From Pelecanus crispus (Eukaryota; Chordata; Aves; Pelecaniformes; Pelecanidae): DNA of 64,000 nt. This document shows positions 35,201 through 49,146 of the stretch, in pieces. The stretch is from positions 44,883,240 to 44,947,239 of the forward strand of contig NC_134646.1 in the NCBI RefSeq assembly GCF_030463565.1, read 5' to 3'. Position 1 is the first letter of the stretch. Every line of letters starts with the position of its first letter. The position numbers were made by a program, and so were the translations under genes. The notes under the pieces were generated by a model. That model did not search any database, was not told the origin of the DNA, and saw only the letters and a list, made by a program, of their open reading frames with translations.

Positions 35201-38200
35201 ATACATCTCTTAACTGAAGAGCTTACAAATTAGAAAGGTATATTTTAGTTCAAACAATACTTATGAGGATTGATTCTTCAGAGCTTACTTAACCTCTAAC
35301 ACTAAGACAAATGGAAATTCACTACTAACTGGCAATGTATATTTCAGTAGCTAGTTTTCCCTCATGTTTAAATGAATGGTTTAAATGAAAGGAGGTGGAT
35401 TGAGGATGATAGGCCAACAGCTATGGATGAAAATGTACTCTGTTAGCATTCTATATCTATCTATATCTATATTCTATATCTGAATAAGAAGTACCCCTTC
35501 CAAAATGAGTACAAGATGTGCATGCCAGTTGCACATACAACCTCAAATTTGATAGTCCCCCTAATTGCTAATATACTGAGTGACTCTCATACATACAGAT
35601 GAACACTTAACACATTTTTGTAGCTCATTTGCCTTTATAAGCATTTTTAAAGGGCACAGCCCTGAAAATTGTATCTCCAGAAATTTGCAGAAGTGGCATC
35701 CTGTTACCTCTCTTAAATGAAGAAGAAATTTCATTCCTAGTGTGCTAGTTACCAGCAAAGACACTGTAGAACCTCGGAGGATGCTGTTAATTCTTTATAT
35801 CACCCATGCAAAACTCGGGAAATATCCAAGGAATCTTCTCCAGATGTAACTAGGAGCTGGTGAAACCAGGGCTCCTCACCTCAAAGAGTGCTCTTTGCCT
35901 GCTTTAGGACAAGAAACAACCCACTGTAATTAGACATAAGCAAGTTCTTCTGATAACATGATTTTGAGATGGTTTCAAAGTGAAGGTTCACAAATCCATA
36001 ACATTTTACTGCCACATGCAACAAGAAGAAGCCTTTTCTCTCAGACATATAGCTCTTGTTTGGTTTATGAGACAGTCATCCTACACCTGCATCAAATAGG
36101 CTGGACTGTCTGTGACACTCAGTGGTTCATCCAGAGTAGTAACTCTGTTTCCACAAATTCACAAGCGAAGTAGTAAACTGGTAGGGTTTTTTTCTTTTGA
36201 CTATCCCCAGTGTGACAAGAAGAGATGTCCTAGGAAGCACCCATTCTCTCTCCTTCTAAGAATAATCTAGCCTGACAGGACATGGGGAGCAGCATTGAGC
36301 TTCACTCACGACTTCAGTTTTGATGCTTTTTTTTTTTTTTTTTTTTGCTGTAATGAAACAGCGGTAAATAGCTAGTACAAAATATCCTAGAATTGCTCTT
36401 ATTTTACATCATTATTTTTTTATTTATATTATTTTAATGTACATCTGAGTGGTAACATTTATAATGCTTAAAAAATAATTTTAAAGAGCAGAACACCTTT
36501 CAGTTTTGGAAATGAGATTAAGGCTTCACTAAAAACTGATGTATATGCTGTTTTGTTTTTTAAAATATGCTTGCGAATGGGGAAGAATAGTCTGCTTTAT
36601 GAAGCTAATTTTGGAGTGATACTTTATCAAAGGAGTGATTTATGCACTTCATCTCAGTTAAGTTGCTTTATACTGAATGATACTTTTCATTGGCATATAA
36701 AAATATTTATCTAAAGTCAAAGATGCTGACTGTCCCCAGGACATTTGATTATAGTCTGAAGTCTTTGTGGAATGGTTTTGTATGATTTCCTTTCTGAAAT
36801 GGGAATTTCCCCCTTGCTGTGGTATACCTATGACATAATCTACATTCAGCAGCAATGAAACTTAATGACTGGCACTCTACGTAAACAACTAGCTATGTCA
36901 GTTAATGAAATAGACTCCTTGAAACACTTCTTCAGTTGCAGCTGGGTCTAAGGAATCACTGTTACACAGGGTATGCCGGAACAAAGCATTCCTGTAGGAA
37001 GCTGGATGCTCTCACACATTACGTTCCTGACTCTCTCTCAGCAATGTGTAAAGCTCATGCTTTTGGCTCCACCATGGAGCTACCAACTGTAACTGCACCT
37101 GCACTGTTGACACTCATCATATGACTTGAATCTGAAACTTAAATGTCTTTATATTACTATCTCTAGCCTACCTATTTGTAGTATAACTTCAGTCATAAGA
37201 TGTTTTAAAAGCACATGATGTTTTATCGAGAAATAGTTAGGAATAGTAGAAAGATTGCTAAGCTATCAAAAGTAATTATAGTTTGCAAGTTAATGCATTT
37301 TTGAGACTTTTTTTAGAAATACAAACATGATGAAAAAAAATTCTTTTAAAGTCTCAGTGAAGCAGCTGGTTTAGTACATTCCTATTCATCAAACAACTCT
37401 AACTTTCTGAAGTTCTTTAAATTCATCCTCATTTTCCTATGCTTATGAACTTTTGGTAGTCATAACAATGTGTTTTTTTTACTGAACCATCTCAGTACAT
37501 ATCTCAAAACTCCAGAACTTTGGTCTGCTTTGGTGAAGCTTTTTGATGTTGTTTCCATCTTGAAAACTGTTATATATCATTTATTTCATGTTTCATACTG
37601 TGTCATTTCCATGTTAGCCTCAGCTTTTACGTTCTATTGCTGTCTTCTACAAAGGGGATAACTCCTTTGTCACATGCCTGTAAGAAAACAAAATCTTTAA
37701 AAAAATAAGCTCAATGCAGTTTGAAATATAACAAAATGATCACACATACTGACATGTTGCATAATACTCATCTCGTGGTATTCCATCAAATAATGACATA
37801 GCACAGTTCACATTGTTCGAGTCACTGTGTTTTAGACACAGGTAGTTGAAATGGCAGTTATTAGTTTTAGGACACGCTTTCTATGTATTGGTAAGAATCA
37901 TCAATCCTTCTATCTGATACAGATTGCTGTGTGTGGACTAATCAAGGAGGATGACTAACCAAGCCTGCCCAGGGTCACCATATTTTGAAATAGATTCTCC
38001 TGATCCAAAATACTGGCAACCTATTCGTGAGTCACTTTATGAATTTTCATTTTTCAGAATTTTAATCATTCTGTGACTATGCTATATTAATAAAATAAAT
38101 GTGCGCAAAGTCTAATTCTGCCCTACTTCAGGCACCCTCTTGATAAGGTAGGCTCTCTGATGTGTAATTTTCTGAAACTTACTGGCATGTAAAATTCCGC

Positions 38201-41200
38201 TGAACTTCTGTGGAGGTTCAACCATGCAAAATGCCTGGCACTGCAGCCAGAAAAAAAGAGCATTTGAAACCTCGTTAAGCCAGGAACTTTATGGGGTAGA
38301 TTCCCCCCCAAAACTAGAATTTTCATATGTTTGAATTTGTCATGACATATACTGAGGAACTTTGATGTTTTCCAACTTATTGTCAATGTCCTTATATAGT
38401 TACACTGACCAAAACTACTCAGGCGTGTTAGTAATATTGGAAATTATCTTCTGGGGTTACACAGCTAGCTCCCTTCAAAAAATAAGCAAACAAACAAAAA
38501 TATCTTAAGATCTATTTTGTCTTCCATTTTTGGACCTTTGGTCTGAATCAGCTGAAGAAGAAATAGTAGGCTTGTGTGACTCAGTATGTAGTGAGTGACC
38601 CAATACATAGAAGCAACTTTACTGCTTCCCTTAAAAGGCACTCTGACCCAATTTCAGCTTGGTTTCAATAGGGTTTCAGTTGGGTAGAAGCAATGTTTCT
38701 CTTTCTGTACTTTGCCTGCTTCGTATTCTGTTCTTTTCCTTTAGCAGCTGACTTGTCAAGGAGATGAAGCAGTTTGAATTGTAAGCATTTTCAAAAGGAT
38801 CCAGTTTTGAAATACTAATTCTTGAAAGAACTAGACAATTGGAAAACTAGGTAAGACAATGCTCCTGGCCCTTGAGTAGGAGGGGAATACACAGTTTGGA
38901 GAGTTTTAGACTTCTTCATAACACTCATTAAGAAGGGAGGGAGGGTTAGCATTAGTCAAATGGATTAAACAAGTTAGTCGAGCCCCTCAGGCTGGAATGG
39001 ACCCCTGGATCTATCAAGCAAGGTCTCTGCTACTGCATGTAGTCACAATGTTGTTTTTCTAATCATAAAGTTAGTGAGATCATTTTAAACAAATTAAGTT
39101 GCTTTCGCCTAACACTTGATGGAATTTTAGTCTGCTAGCTAAAATGTCATTCCCAATTTTCACTATCTTTTTTTTTTTTTTTGGTCATTTAATGTATCAT
39201 CTTGTCCCCAACTATACTAAACTCAGTTTCACCTTTATTATTCTAGCCATCAAAGTCATCTAGCTCTTCCTATATAACATTCTAATCTTCTCCTTTATTG
39301 CTGATGACTCTCAAAATGTCATTAGCATATACCTACTTTTTGTGCCAACATCACTAACATAATATTCAACAGCATTTTTCCCCAAGACCAATGCTTGACC
39401 AGCCTCTACAAGAACTGAATTTTACACAGTGAGGACAGATTTATTTAAAAAAAAAGGAATGTATATTAAATTATAATCTGAAATAGTGCATACCCCCTAA
39501 AGACACAAGTATATTTCTCAGTCAACTTGACTGAGTACAGTCAGAAGTTCAAGAATGGAGCTGAAGTAAAATGAAAATACCAAATAACTCATGTCAGTAA
39601 CAGAAAGTGCTTCTAAATACAGGTCTATATGCAGATGGCATCCTTTCCTTTCATAATGGCATTGAATATGGGATATTGATTAACTTTTTTTTTCTCTGTA
39701 CAGAACCTCAAGAGACCGGAAGAAATTTTTCAGCTTCAAATTCCAATTAGCCTGTGCTAGGAATAATGTTTTGACTGACACAAGGCTGACCAAACACTGA
39801 TGTAGTGCTGCATTATTAATCACCAAAACTAGGTAAGCTTGGCTGAGGCCCTTTCCCTTCTTGAGAATTTTTTCCCATTGTCTTATGCACTGACAACATA
39901 AACTTATTACCAAATAGATAGGTGCAGTCTTTCTGAAAAGTAGGTGGTATAGATGTGCCCCTGTAACTGTATTTATGCAATTATGTTTGCCAAACCTATC
40001 ATGAAAACCACTTATAGCAGTGAAAGCATGTTTTCTACATGCTGCCTGTGAGCATCTCCTGCAAAACATGCTTCTCTAATATGATTTTAGGATACTTCCC
40101 AAGAAGATGTTCAAACAGGTATGCTTAAGCAGCTTTTCAAGTGTAGATGCATAAACATGATCAAAAACTGTGTATTAAAAGCTGTTGGAACACCAGCTAA
40201 GCAAAATACAGAAGAATCTTTCTTGTGAAAGGATGGGGTGTTGGTTACAAAACAGATTTGCATTCATAGTGAAGACAGGTCCTTAGGTGCAGCAACCTAA
40301 GTCAGCAATTACATGATAACGGATATAAGCAGGGTGGTTGACGCATGCACAATGGCAGGTCCATCTTCACTCAAAACCAGACATAAGCAGTGCTCAGAAA
40401 GCTCTTTAAACACTGTGGGGTTTTTTTCCCCCCTCTTCATCAATAAAATTTGTGCCTCTTCGCAAGATATAAGAGTATGTGTCATTGTTATTCATGGAAA
40501 CTGTCAGGCTTTTTAACTCCGTTGAGAAACATGAAGAGTGAATGACAGATGGGGACCGCTATCTTGGCAAGGAAGTTCTCTGCTAGGAAAATGCCATGGT
40601 ATGAGACCTGAAAGAAAGAAAAGACGACAATTTAACTTGTTCTTATACATGAAAGTAATCTGAAAAGAGGCATTTCGTTGTGAAGTACCCTGAGATGCTG
40701 CAGTATTTTAACTCCTATGTGTTTAGGCTGAAACTGTCTTCAGTCCTGCCCTTAGAAGACAAATGGTCTTGAAAAGCTTAAAACATATCAGTTAGGCTTA
40801 ATACTGCTAATGCCAACCAGCTGCTCTGGTGGCTTCCAGAAGACAGGAAAGCATTTAAATCAGGTGTGATAGCTTGAGAACTAGAGCTTTAAGATTTTAT
40901 AAGAAACTTCAAAATCCCTACCAATTGTTGAGGTGTTCAAAGTGTAGTGACTCTTTATCTTGATAAGTGCTTTGTATGGTACATTTTCACATGTCCATTG
41001 CATGCTCTACAGGTCGGGGACCTGTATCAGGGCAATTACCTCTAATATTTTACATCTACATTCACAATGTGCCAATGTCCTCAATACAAGGTCACTTAAA
41101 GCATGGGAAGGACATAAGTGAAAAACACTGCTCAATTAAGTATGCGAGTATGTGAGAATACAGGTGGACAGGGATGGAGGCTGATGGCCTTTCTGATGGC

Positions 41201-42416
41201 CAAAAGGAAAAACTGAAAAAGAAAATTCATTTTGGGCTAAACAAAAGCCCTCACAGACACTGAAATGGAGCACTTGCTTTGAATTTTGTTTAAAAAGATC
41301 TTAGGCTTTTTTCTTATTTCAAATTTTAAAAGTTACCTTACAGTGGTCATGTTTTATTTTTTCTTTTTAGGGTTCTTCTTTGGTTGTTGTTCAGTTTGTA
41401 ATCCATCCATTTGCTTCAACATCAATGCAAATTCTGGTTTGTTTCATTGAATAGAATCTATAATTATAGCAGAAATCTTTTTCCTAATTTTTTTCTCCCT
41501 CCTCTAGTTATATATAAAATTACAGATGCATGTACCTGGAAAAAGTTCTAGAGAATTTGGGATTTACTACTTGACAGACTTCATTAATCACTTCATAAAG
41601 AGCTGTTAACATTAGCTATTCTTAAATTTATCATTAACTTCAGTGATGAAAGTTTTTTGAAAATCCATTTGGCTCTATTCTTAGCTATTTTTTATCCTTG
41701 AACATGGAATGATCCTTTTGATATTGTATTAAGTGACTAAAATTATCTCCCCAAGGTGTGGAAGGCCCTCTATATCCTAGCTATAAAAAAAATGTTTCCT
41801 CTAAATAATTAGGGGGAAAAAATTCTAAGCTACATTTGCTAAGATTAGGCATTACCATGGAACAATGTTTCTGTTTCAGAACATTAGCTTTTTTTAAAAA
41901 ATAAGTTTGTCAAGCCACACAAAAGAGTACTCTTTTATTGCCTGTAGCATGATTCACCTCTCATTTACTTCGCATTGCTGTAGCTAAAATGAAGCTGTTC
42001 TTGTTCTCACTTTAAGCAAAAACTTCAAGCCAGATACATGTGTTCAAGAGCTCTAACTCCAAAGTGAAAGGACAGGACAGAATGCTTATTGATTCACATT
42101 ACAGCAGCAGAGGATGTTATTGGCTTTCCCCACATACATTTCAGTGTTGGCTAAGGACTATCATCTCTCAAGTTAACTTATTGCAGTTCTAGCACCTGGT
42201 GCTGCTTCTGACTATTTGGAAGCAAAACAAGATTTAGAAACATACAGTAAACTGGGTATTTTGAAACAACAGATTCGTGGATATTTTAACACCAGAAGTT
42301 GCCAGCTCTCACAAATATTCATAAAAGGAATAAGCATGTGCTCATGGAAATGTCCACAGATTTGTTAATACTGTCCCTGCCCTCAGTTTCCTGATAGTTA
42401 TTGTCTTGGTTTTTAC
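32214..42416. other. Intergenic desert, nothing gene-like
   Basis: About 10 kb of AT-rich sequence. The longest open frames (33,709-34,155 plus, 148 codons; 39,680-40,069 minus, 129 codons) are unlike known proteins and use codons typical of AT-rich noncoding DNA. Tracts of T20 (36,327-36,346) and T15 (39,168-39,182) and a TATC-type run near 35,453-35,480 are present. A possible short CR1 trace near 38,975-39,030 is listed separately. Confidence 0.5.
38975..39035 (-). mobile_element. Possible CR1 3'-end trace
   Basis: CAGGCTGGAATGGACCCCTGG followed by ATCTATCAAGCAAGGTCTCTG resembles the reverse complement of the CR1 3' UTR, which reads roughly AGGTTGGAAGGGACCTCTGGAG. It is short and diverged, so it could be coincidence. 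Confidence 0.3.
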
Positions 42417-42421
42417 TCAGG
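42417..42421. repeat. Target-site duplication, left (TCAGG)
   Basis: These five bases immediately before the LTR match the five bases immediately after it (42,981-42,985). A 5-bp duplication is the length usual for ERVL-type (class III) integrases in birds; other classes usually give 4 or 6 bp. Confidence 0.85.
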
Positions 42422-42980
42422 TGTCATGGTTTAGCCCCAGCCAGCAACTAAGCACCACGCAGCCTCTTGCTCACTCCCCCTGCCCCGATGGGATGGGGGA
42501 GAGAATTGGAGGAGTAAGAGCAAGAAACACTCCTGGCTTGAGATAAGAACAGTTTAATAATTGAAATAAAGTAAAATAGTAATGATAAATAATAACAATA
42601 TAATAATAAAATAATATACAAAGCAAGTGATGCACAGTGCAATTGCTCACCACCCGCTGACCGATACCCAGCCACTCCCCAAGCAGCGATCACTGCTCCC
42701 CAGCCAACTCCCCCCAGTTTATATACTGAGCATGATGTCATATGGTATGGAATAGCCCTTTGGCCAGTTGGGGTCAGCTGTCCTGGCTGTGCCCCTCCCA
42801 GCTTCTTGTGCACCTGGCAGAGCATGGGAAGCTGAAAAGTCCTTGACTAGCATAAGCAGTACTTAGCAACAACTAAAACATCAGTGTGTTATCAACATTC
42901 TTCTCCTACTAAATCCAAAACACAGCACTGTGCCTGCTACTAGGAAGAAAATTAACTCTATCCCAGCCAAAACCAGGACA
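42422..42980 (-). mobile_element. Complete solo avian ERV LTR, copy 4
   Basis: A 559-bp LTR with the termini TGTC..GACA and exact 5-bp flanking duplications. Read on the minus strand it has U3 of about 255 bp, a CRE-like site (now TGATGTCA), a TATA box TATATAAA and an AT-rich trinucleotide run. An ATTAAA poly(A) signal (42,553-42,558) and about 130 bp to the end follow. The opposite orientation was considered, since AATAAA and a TATA-like run also exist on the plus strand. There, however, no poly(A) signal follows the TATA box, so minus is preferred. No internal provirus sequence flanks it. Confidence 0.92.
42718..42725 (-). promoter_or_regulatory. LTR TATA box (TATATAAA)
   Basis: On the minus strand this consensus TATA box lies 8 bp downstream of the CRE-like site at 42,733-42,740, a normal retroviral promoter layout. 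Transcription would start about 25-30 bp further along and run towards lower coordinates, away from GALNTL6. Activity is not known. Confidence 0.6.
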
Positions 42981-42985
42981 TCAGG
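42981..42985. repeat. Target-site duplication, right (TCAGG)
   Basis: An exact copy of 42,417-42,421 following the terminal GACA of LTR copy 4. Confidence 0.85.
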
Positions 42986-45900
42986 GTATAAGGAGAAAAA
43001 AGAAAAAAAGAAAACCAAACCAAGAAAACACCCCAAATCAAATGGAAAAAACCCTCAGCTTCTTTACATCGAGGGTCACTTAGATTGATGTTACATTTTT
43101 TTTATATCTGATGGCCATTAATACTTTATTTTCTCACCTTTGTGCTAATATGAAATTCATTGAAATTATAGGGTTTTTTTTCAAAGTTTTCAATAAGCTT
43201 TTGATGAAGGTCTTTGGTTAGTTTTATCTTTATTTCCTTCATAATATTCAGTGATGTCTGTATTTGTTATGTTTGATCCTTTAATGTATTCTGAGTCCTG
43301 TTCAATATCTTATGCACCTGAATGAAGTCTGAGACTGAAAAGACAACTTGTGATATCTGAATTGTAACAGCCAACAAAATCTTCCAGTTCTCATGATGGC
43401 TATTTTGAAACGTGGATAACAACTTCCATGGAAAATACTAAATATCTGGTTAGTGGGATTACAGATTAACCTGACAGTAACTATTGGTTATTTAATAGGC
43501 ACTTTTCTGAGTGGCATTCCAGTCCTTTACGTTATACCTTTGGTTGGCTTATCTCTAGTCTTCAACATTTGCATGTAAAATGTGAAATATGTTAAGCATT
43601 AAAAAGCAGAAAAAACTCTTACTAATACCCCTTAGAAAAAATACTTTCTAATATAAAGTATTTATCTTGAGCCTTGTTTCTTTCAGCATTTATTTTCTTA
43701 CTTGAATATGGTGGAATCAATATTGCAAATCACATTCACACAGCTCATCAGAAATCATTGGATTTGGTGATTATAATTTTAAATAAAATGACATTTTCTC
43801 CTTAATGATGGAGCAATACATAGTCATTAGAATCCAGGTTATGTAATTGCTGGGTTGCACCCAGAATGCATAAAACCATCATCTTGCCTTCTATGGCATC
43901 TGTGATGCCTTTCTACAGTACACAATGCAATTCAGTGCAGTAACGTAGTATAAATGTGCTACTTCTTACTTGCTTCATGTTATTATATTTATTTATACTA
44001 GAAATTTGCACTGATGGAACTGGAGCTGTCAGCATTATGATCTTCATTTACATTCTCTTTGACAGATTCCCCATCTTCGAATCTGAAGAAAGTATTTATA
44101 CAGCATTTGTTGTCCTAGGTATACTTCACAGAAATTAAGTCAACTGTTGGTGAGTTAGGGATATACTACATGTTATTAGCATTGAACTGTTAGTAGCAAA
44201 CCAATGTTTTAGTTTGCTTGCTTTTCAACAGGGAGAGGAAAAGGTGCATGCCATTACAGTGTTTGAGGTGACATGAGGTCTCTGTGTAAGCCACTAAAGT
44301 GACTTTCTTCCTACCTCAAGGATGTGTAACGTACCCTAGGGAATGACAGGAAGGCATGGCGAGGGTTTGGGGCATGTGGAGCTCAGCTGGCTGGGAGTGC
44401 ATGGAAGATGACAGAGATACAACCTGGTGCCATCTCATCCATTCATCCCTTTACATGGTTAACTGAAAGAAATGATTCCCAGTGCTGGACCTGGGCTTGG
44501 TCTTGGAAAGAACTGTTTGGAGCAGCCCAGAACAAAACTGGAGGCAAATGAGGAACTAAGAAACGCGGAGCTCCCTCTAGCCCATTCTCCTGTCCTATTT
44601 ATCAGTGTAGATGTCTCCGTTGGCGATGCCTTTAGTGAGAAATCAGAACTGAAGGTGACATCTGCTACCTTTTGATATATTCTGCACATTTTACAAATTT
44701 GGTGAGATGAGACTTTCAATCGTGTTAAGGAAGCTTTGCAGAATGTGCTGCTTTACTTCCAGTAATATAAAGTTATTTGAGATCCAGCCTGGATCAGGTT
44801 TTGTGATGAGAGTGTGAAGGCACTGTGTATTATCAGACAAAGGAAACTCAGATGTGAAAAGAGTAATGTTGATGTGAGTAATGTGATGTTACTAGACACT
44901 TGGAAAATATATAGCAAGCTTTCTGAAACGGGCCAGAGAGAAGACCGAAAAGGAGGGTTGATCTTCGAAAAAGCTGAATGCTTTTCCTAGCTAACACAGA
45001 GCTGAGTTTGTTCTGTTCTTGCAAAGTTAATATATTGCTTCTGTTTGTTGAAAAAGATGATCTAAAAGATCTAAAAGAAGATAACTTTTTTTTTCATCCA
45101 ACTTCCTGCGAATGCCATGTTCCTGCACCATATTTAGGTCCAAATTACTGTGGATTTTTGTGAAAGGAAGAATAAGAAACTGTTTTTCCTGACATCAGTG
45201 TTTTATGATTACTGAGCTATTTAGAAATATTTGACATTGTACTGATTTTCTTTCTCAAAATAAACTTTTCTGATTACCCTTACATTTCAGTGATTTCTTT
45301 TGTGCAGTAGTGAATCTGCAGCTTGTGAGGTAACTGGCAAAAAGTCTGATCCATCAGCATTTTTGTTTGCTTTCTTGACTTTGTAGTGGCACAGCAACAA
45401 TGAAGAAGCAATCATCCATCATCCAGCTAGTCAAACAGAATGAAGACTTGAAAGTGGAAATAATTCATGGCGTTAGCATTACTCATTTAACTTCTATGTG
45501 ACTTTTACTGGAGCAATAGGGTTTTTTTCAGAATTTAAACCAAACTTTATAGTTCTGGAATAGGAATTTCATTATATTCTAAATGCCAAAGATATTGGGG
45601 GGGACTTCCCCAATAATCTTTTCATATGACTTAGTTCTTTCCATTGCTATTAAACTTTTTATTTAAGGTAATGGACCCTTAAGTGTACTACAACTAGAAA
45701 ATCTCCACCAGCTAAAAAGAAGAGATCTTCAGATTTACAACTACTTCGATTTTAGTAAATGCTTGTTGTATACTTCTCAAGTAAATTTTCTGGCTCTATG
45801 CAATATTGCCAAACCTAGTAACTTAAAAAATACAAGTCAGGATCCAAAAATTTTGATAAAAGGAACTTCTCCTGAGTTTCTCTCTGGGGACCGAATTTCT

Positions 45901-48275
45901 GTATTTCCTATATGAGTAGGAGGGCTCCTAGCTTTCCCTTTCAGCTGAAATTCTCAGTTAACTTTGAGAACAGAGTTTGATTTTAAGAAAAACCCAACAA
46001 ATGAGATTTACAAAAAATATTTCCGCAGTTAGCAGCAGTATAAATATGCGATGATGATTTTGAAACTTGATGACAAAACTGGAGACAGAGGAGGCCAAAA
46101 TTACTTAGAAACAGAAGGTCAATAAAAAACTGTTACATGTATTGTTATTTATAGCCAGAGTCTATATATAAATGAGCATTTCAGTTTTTGAGGTGAATAT
46201 GTTGAAACTTTTCTCTGCAGAATACATTGAATATATATGTTCTCTGTGGGAGTCTGGCGGATCTTGGATTTTGAACTTTTGTAGAAGAGTACTTTCCTAT
46301 CACATTGGATTTCCATTTCTATTTCTAGAATGCTACCAGCGTCATGCCTTTCGCTTGAGATTTTGGTTGATCTTAAGACAAGTGATACAGAGAGAGGGTG
46401 TGGGGTGCTGTGAGGGACCCTTGGAGGTCTGAGGATGAAAACCAGCTATGATAAAAGCATGTCAGTCCGCTAAATACTAGAATCGCCAATTGTTGGCACC
46501 TCTGTTTCAGATCTGGGTTGTACTAGTAGAAGAACAGACCCCTTTGCCCCTCTTCCTGCCTTTGGGAGTGGTTTGCAATGCTACGTGTTGTCTCTAGCTA
46601 AGGCGACTGCAACAAAACATGGGAACAGATCTGGTCATTTTACATCCCAAGTTACCTGGAGGTAAATACTGTAATCAAAGCAAACTCCCATTCCATTACT
46701 TTTATTCACTCTTTTATATGGCAATATTACACACGGTTAATCATCATTTTACTAGATTCATTCTCTGTTGAGAACACATCAACCTCTGCTGTTTGTAACA
46801 GTGAACACGCAGGTGGGTACTTTATCTTTCATGTGAGTGCAGAGTTTGGCTCCTGCGATACATGCACTTCATAGTGCTTGTCCTGCATGAAGAGTATTGA
46901 TTAGCCATGAGCTGGAGTTTCTTTTGAGTAATTCTTATATGTAAAGCTGTGATCTCAAAAAATGCACCTCACAGGCTGTCTGAGTTCAGCTTCTAGGTTT
47001 GAAACGCATGGCTGAACAGCTCTCATAGTCATCTCGCTTGGTAGCTCTCATCCCTGCTAGGGTGCTTTACACTCTGCTCTGATTTTCTGACCTAGGTCGT
47101 ATCAGAAGTCTTGGTGGAACTTTTGACTTAGGAGGACATTCTGGTAGCAGGAATGAAAATATGTCCCCAATACACTAAATTGTGGTGCCAAGGTGTGCAC
47201 ATTTTCAGAATGTACCTCTTTCATTCTTTTTCATATATGACTTGAGATGTCAAACAGCAAATACTTGAAGGCTTGAATGTGTTCCCACTGAAGAAACTGT
47301 ATATTCTGCAGCTCTACTACAAGTTCTTCTGGGGCAAGCATATGTTATTGCCACATGCCTTGATCCGTGTTTGCAGCTTTTAACTCACAGAACCGTAAGG
47401 CGCTTTTTTTTTTTTTTCTTTTTCCTTCCTTTAAACTACCTTAGCATCTTAAAATTCTGCAATTCTTCTTAGGGCTAGGTGGCTTATGATTGTGTGTAAA
47501 AATTATTTGCTGAAAAATGTGCTTTTATTCTTTACAAAGCAGACCTGAATTTGCTAGTTGTGGACTATGACCCTTACTACAAAGTCATTCTCAGGATTCA
47601 GGAAATTACATTGAATTTCATCTGCTGGGAGTGAATGTCTGCATTCACTTCGATCTGCAGAGAAGGACTTAACCAGCATGCTATGGAATCCCAGTACGCA
47701 ACATCTCCTAAACCTTTCCTGCCAGTAGTCCTACTTTTTCTATACAATTATTATATGATCTCATAGCAATCATTTCTATACTTAGGATGGTTCCCGCTAT
47801 TATGCTTCTCACACTGAGTGGAAGAACATCAGGGCTGAATCCCTTCAGACAAAAAGGCAGCTGAGTCAAAATCTTCTATATGCTGGGTAAGTGTCCTAAC
47901 CCTGGATGACGAGCTAAAAAAAGTAAGTGGAATTTCTGACAAGATCAATGCTTTTTGGTTTTGTGAATACTTCTAATCTTTTGGTAGACTCAGGTCTTGA
48001 ATACAAACCCAAATTTTAAAAATTTGATTGAAATGAATACCTTATTGGTTAGCTGCAACAATCAAAAAGTGTAACCGTTTGCGTAGCCCTTTTGGCGGTC
48101 TTCCACGACATCCTTATAGCCTGGCAGGGGTGAAAAGAAAATAATGAAGTATATCCTTTGCCACTAAGACAACAGAGCAAAGCCTTGCACATGACACTCT
48201 TCTAAGCAAGAATAGTTTACGTAGGTCTTGCAACTATCAGGGTGAGTGCAAGATTGTCTGGAAACTACAAAGAGA
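42986..48275. other. Intergenic, nothing recognised
   Basis: About 5.3 kb of AT-rich sequence without a recognisable gene or repeat. A T14 tract lies at 47,404-47,417. Open frames are short and lie on both strands without coding character. Confidence 0.5.
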
Positions 48276-49146
48276 GTAAAGTATCAACAGCTCACTCTCA
48301 AATGTGGGAGGATACATTTTGTACAGCTCTGCAAGGATCTGTCCTGCATCTGAACATGTTGAAGTTCTCGCTAACAGTCTGGACTACAGAATAGAAATTG
48401 TTTATTAAATTTGTATATGACAGTGGAAGATAGGCTTAAATTCAAAGTGATTTTGACAAACTGGATAAATATTTTGGAAAAAAATGATGATAGTCAATAG
48501 AGACAGTGCAAAAGGGAGAACTATTCAGCCATAGAGATAGAAATAGGAACAATGAATTAGGTGGTAGTTAATTCTAGGGAAACAAAACCAACTAGAGATT
48601 AAATTGCATCACAAAATTGTCATTAGTTAACAGCCTTCTGCTATTACAACCAAAGCCTGCATTCCACACGGACGCATGGAAAAAGAGTATACGCTGTGAC
48701 ACGTGCACAATTATCCTTCTTTTCTTATAAACATTTATAAGTTCCCAAGTAGCACATTACGCCCAGCTTTGGACATTGCACTGCAAGAAAGATACAAATC
48801 AGTTGAAGACAGTCCTTGATGAAAGCAGTAAGAGACATCAGCTGTTGCGATGTCCCGAAGTGCCTGTGGAACAGTATCTGGAAGTGGGCTTCAAGTATGT
48901 AAAGACTGAGGGGAATACTCTGCAATCACAGCAAGGAAGATTCAAGTTAAACGTTAAGGAAAAGTTTGTGACTGCAAGTCGGAACAGATTGCCTGAGGAG
49001 GCTGTAGTGGTGCTATCGCTGGAGGACTTCAGAACGGGTTAGACAAACACTTGTCAAGAATGACATAGATGGAGCTGATCACGCCTTGGGGCAGAGCCAT
49101 GGAGGAGCTGACCTCGCAAGGTCCCTTCCAGTCCTACTTTTATGTG
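48276..49146 (+). mobile_element. Old, heavily decayed CR1-type LINE
   Basis: An ancient CR1 of the amniote-wide type. The traceable blocks are in order. First comes the RT stretch from about 48,276, with a degraded GSVL..FNI..DLDN region and TTATTAAATTTGTATATGAC in place of the motif KFADDT. Next is AAAGTGATTTTGACAAACTGG, then the CAGCTTTGG..AAGAAAGATAC block near 48,765. Last is the 3' end GGACTTCAGAACGGGTTAGA..AAACACTTGTCA followed by GGTCCCTTCCAGTCCTAC. The frame is destroyed by many indels and stops. It is clearly much older than the 30.9-kb copy and ends about 550 bp before the GALNTL6 CpG island. Confidence 0.87.

Noticed and set aside
39680..40069. 129-codon minus-strand frame
   Set aside because: No recognisable domain; the length is plausible by chance in 64 kb.
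42448..42825. Minus-strand open frames over the LTRs (also 4,781-5,050 and 3,146-3,568), which share a common N-terminal sequence
   Set aside because: The similarity among them is only because they are copies of the same noncoding LTR; none is a retroviral protein.
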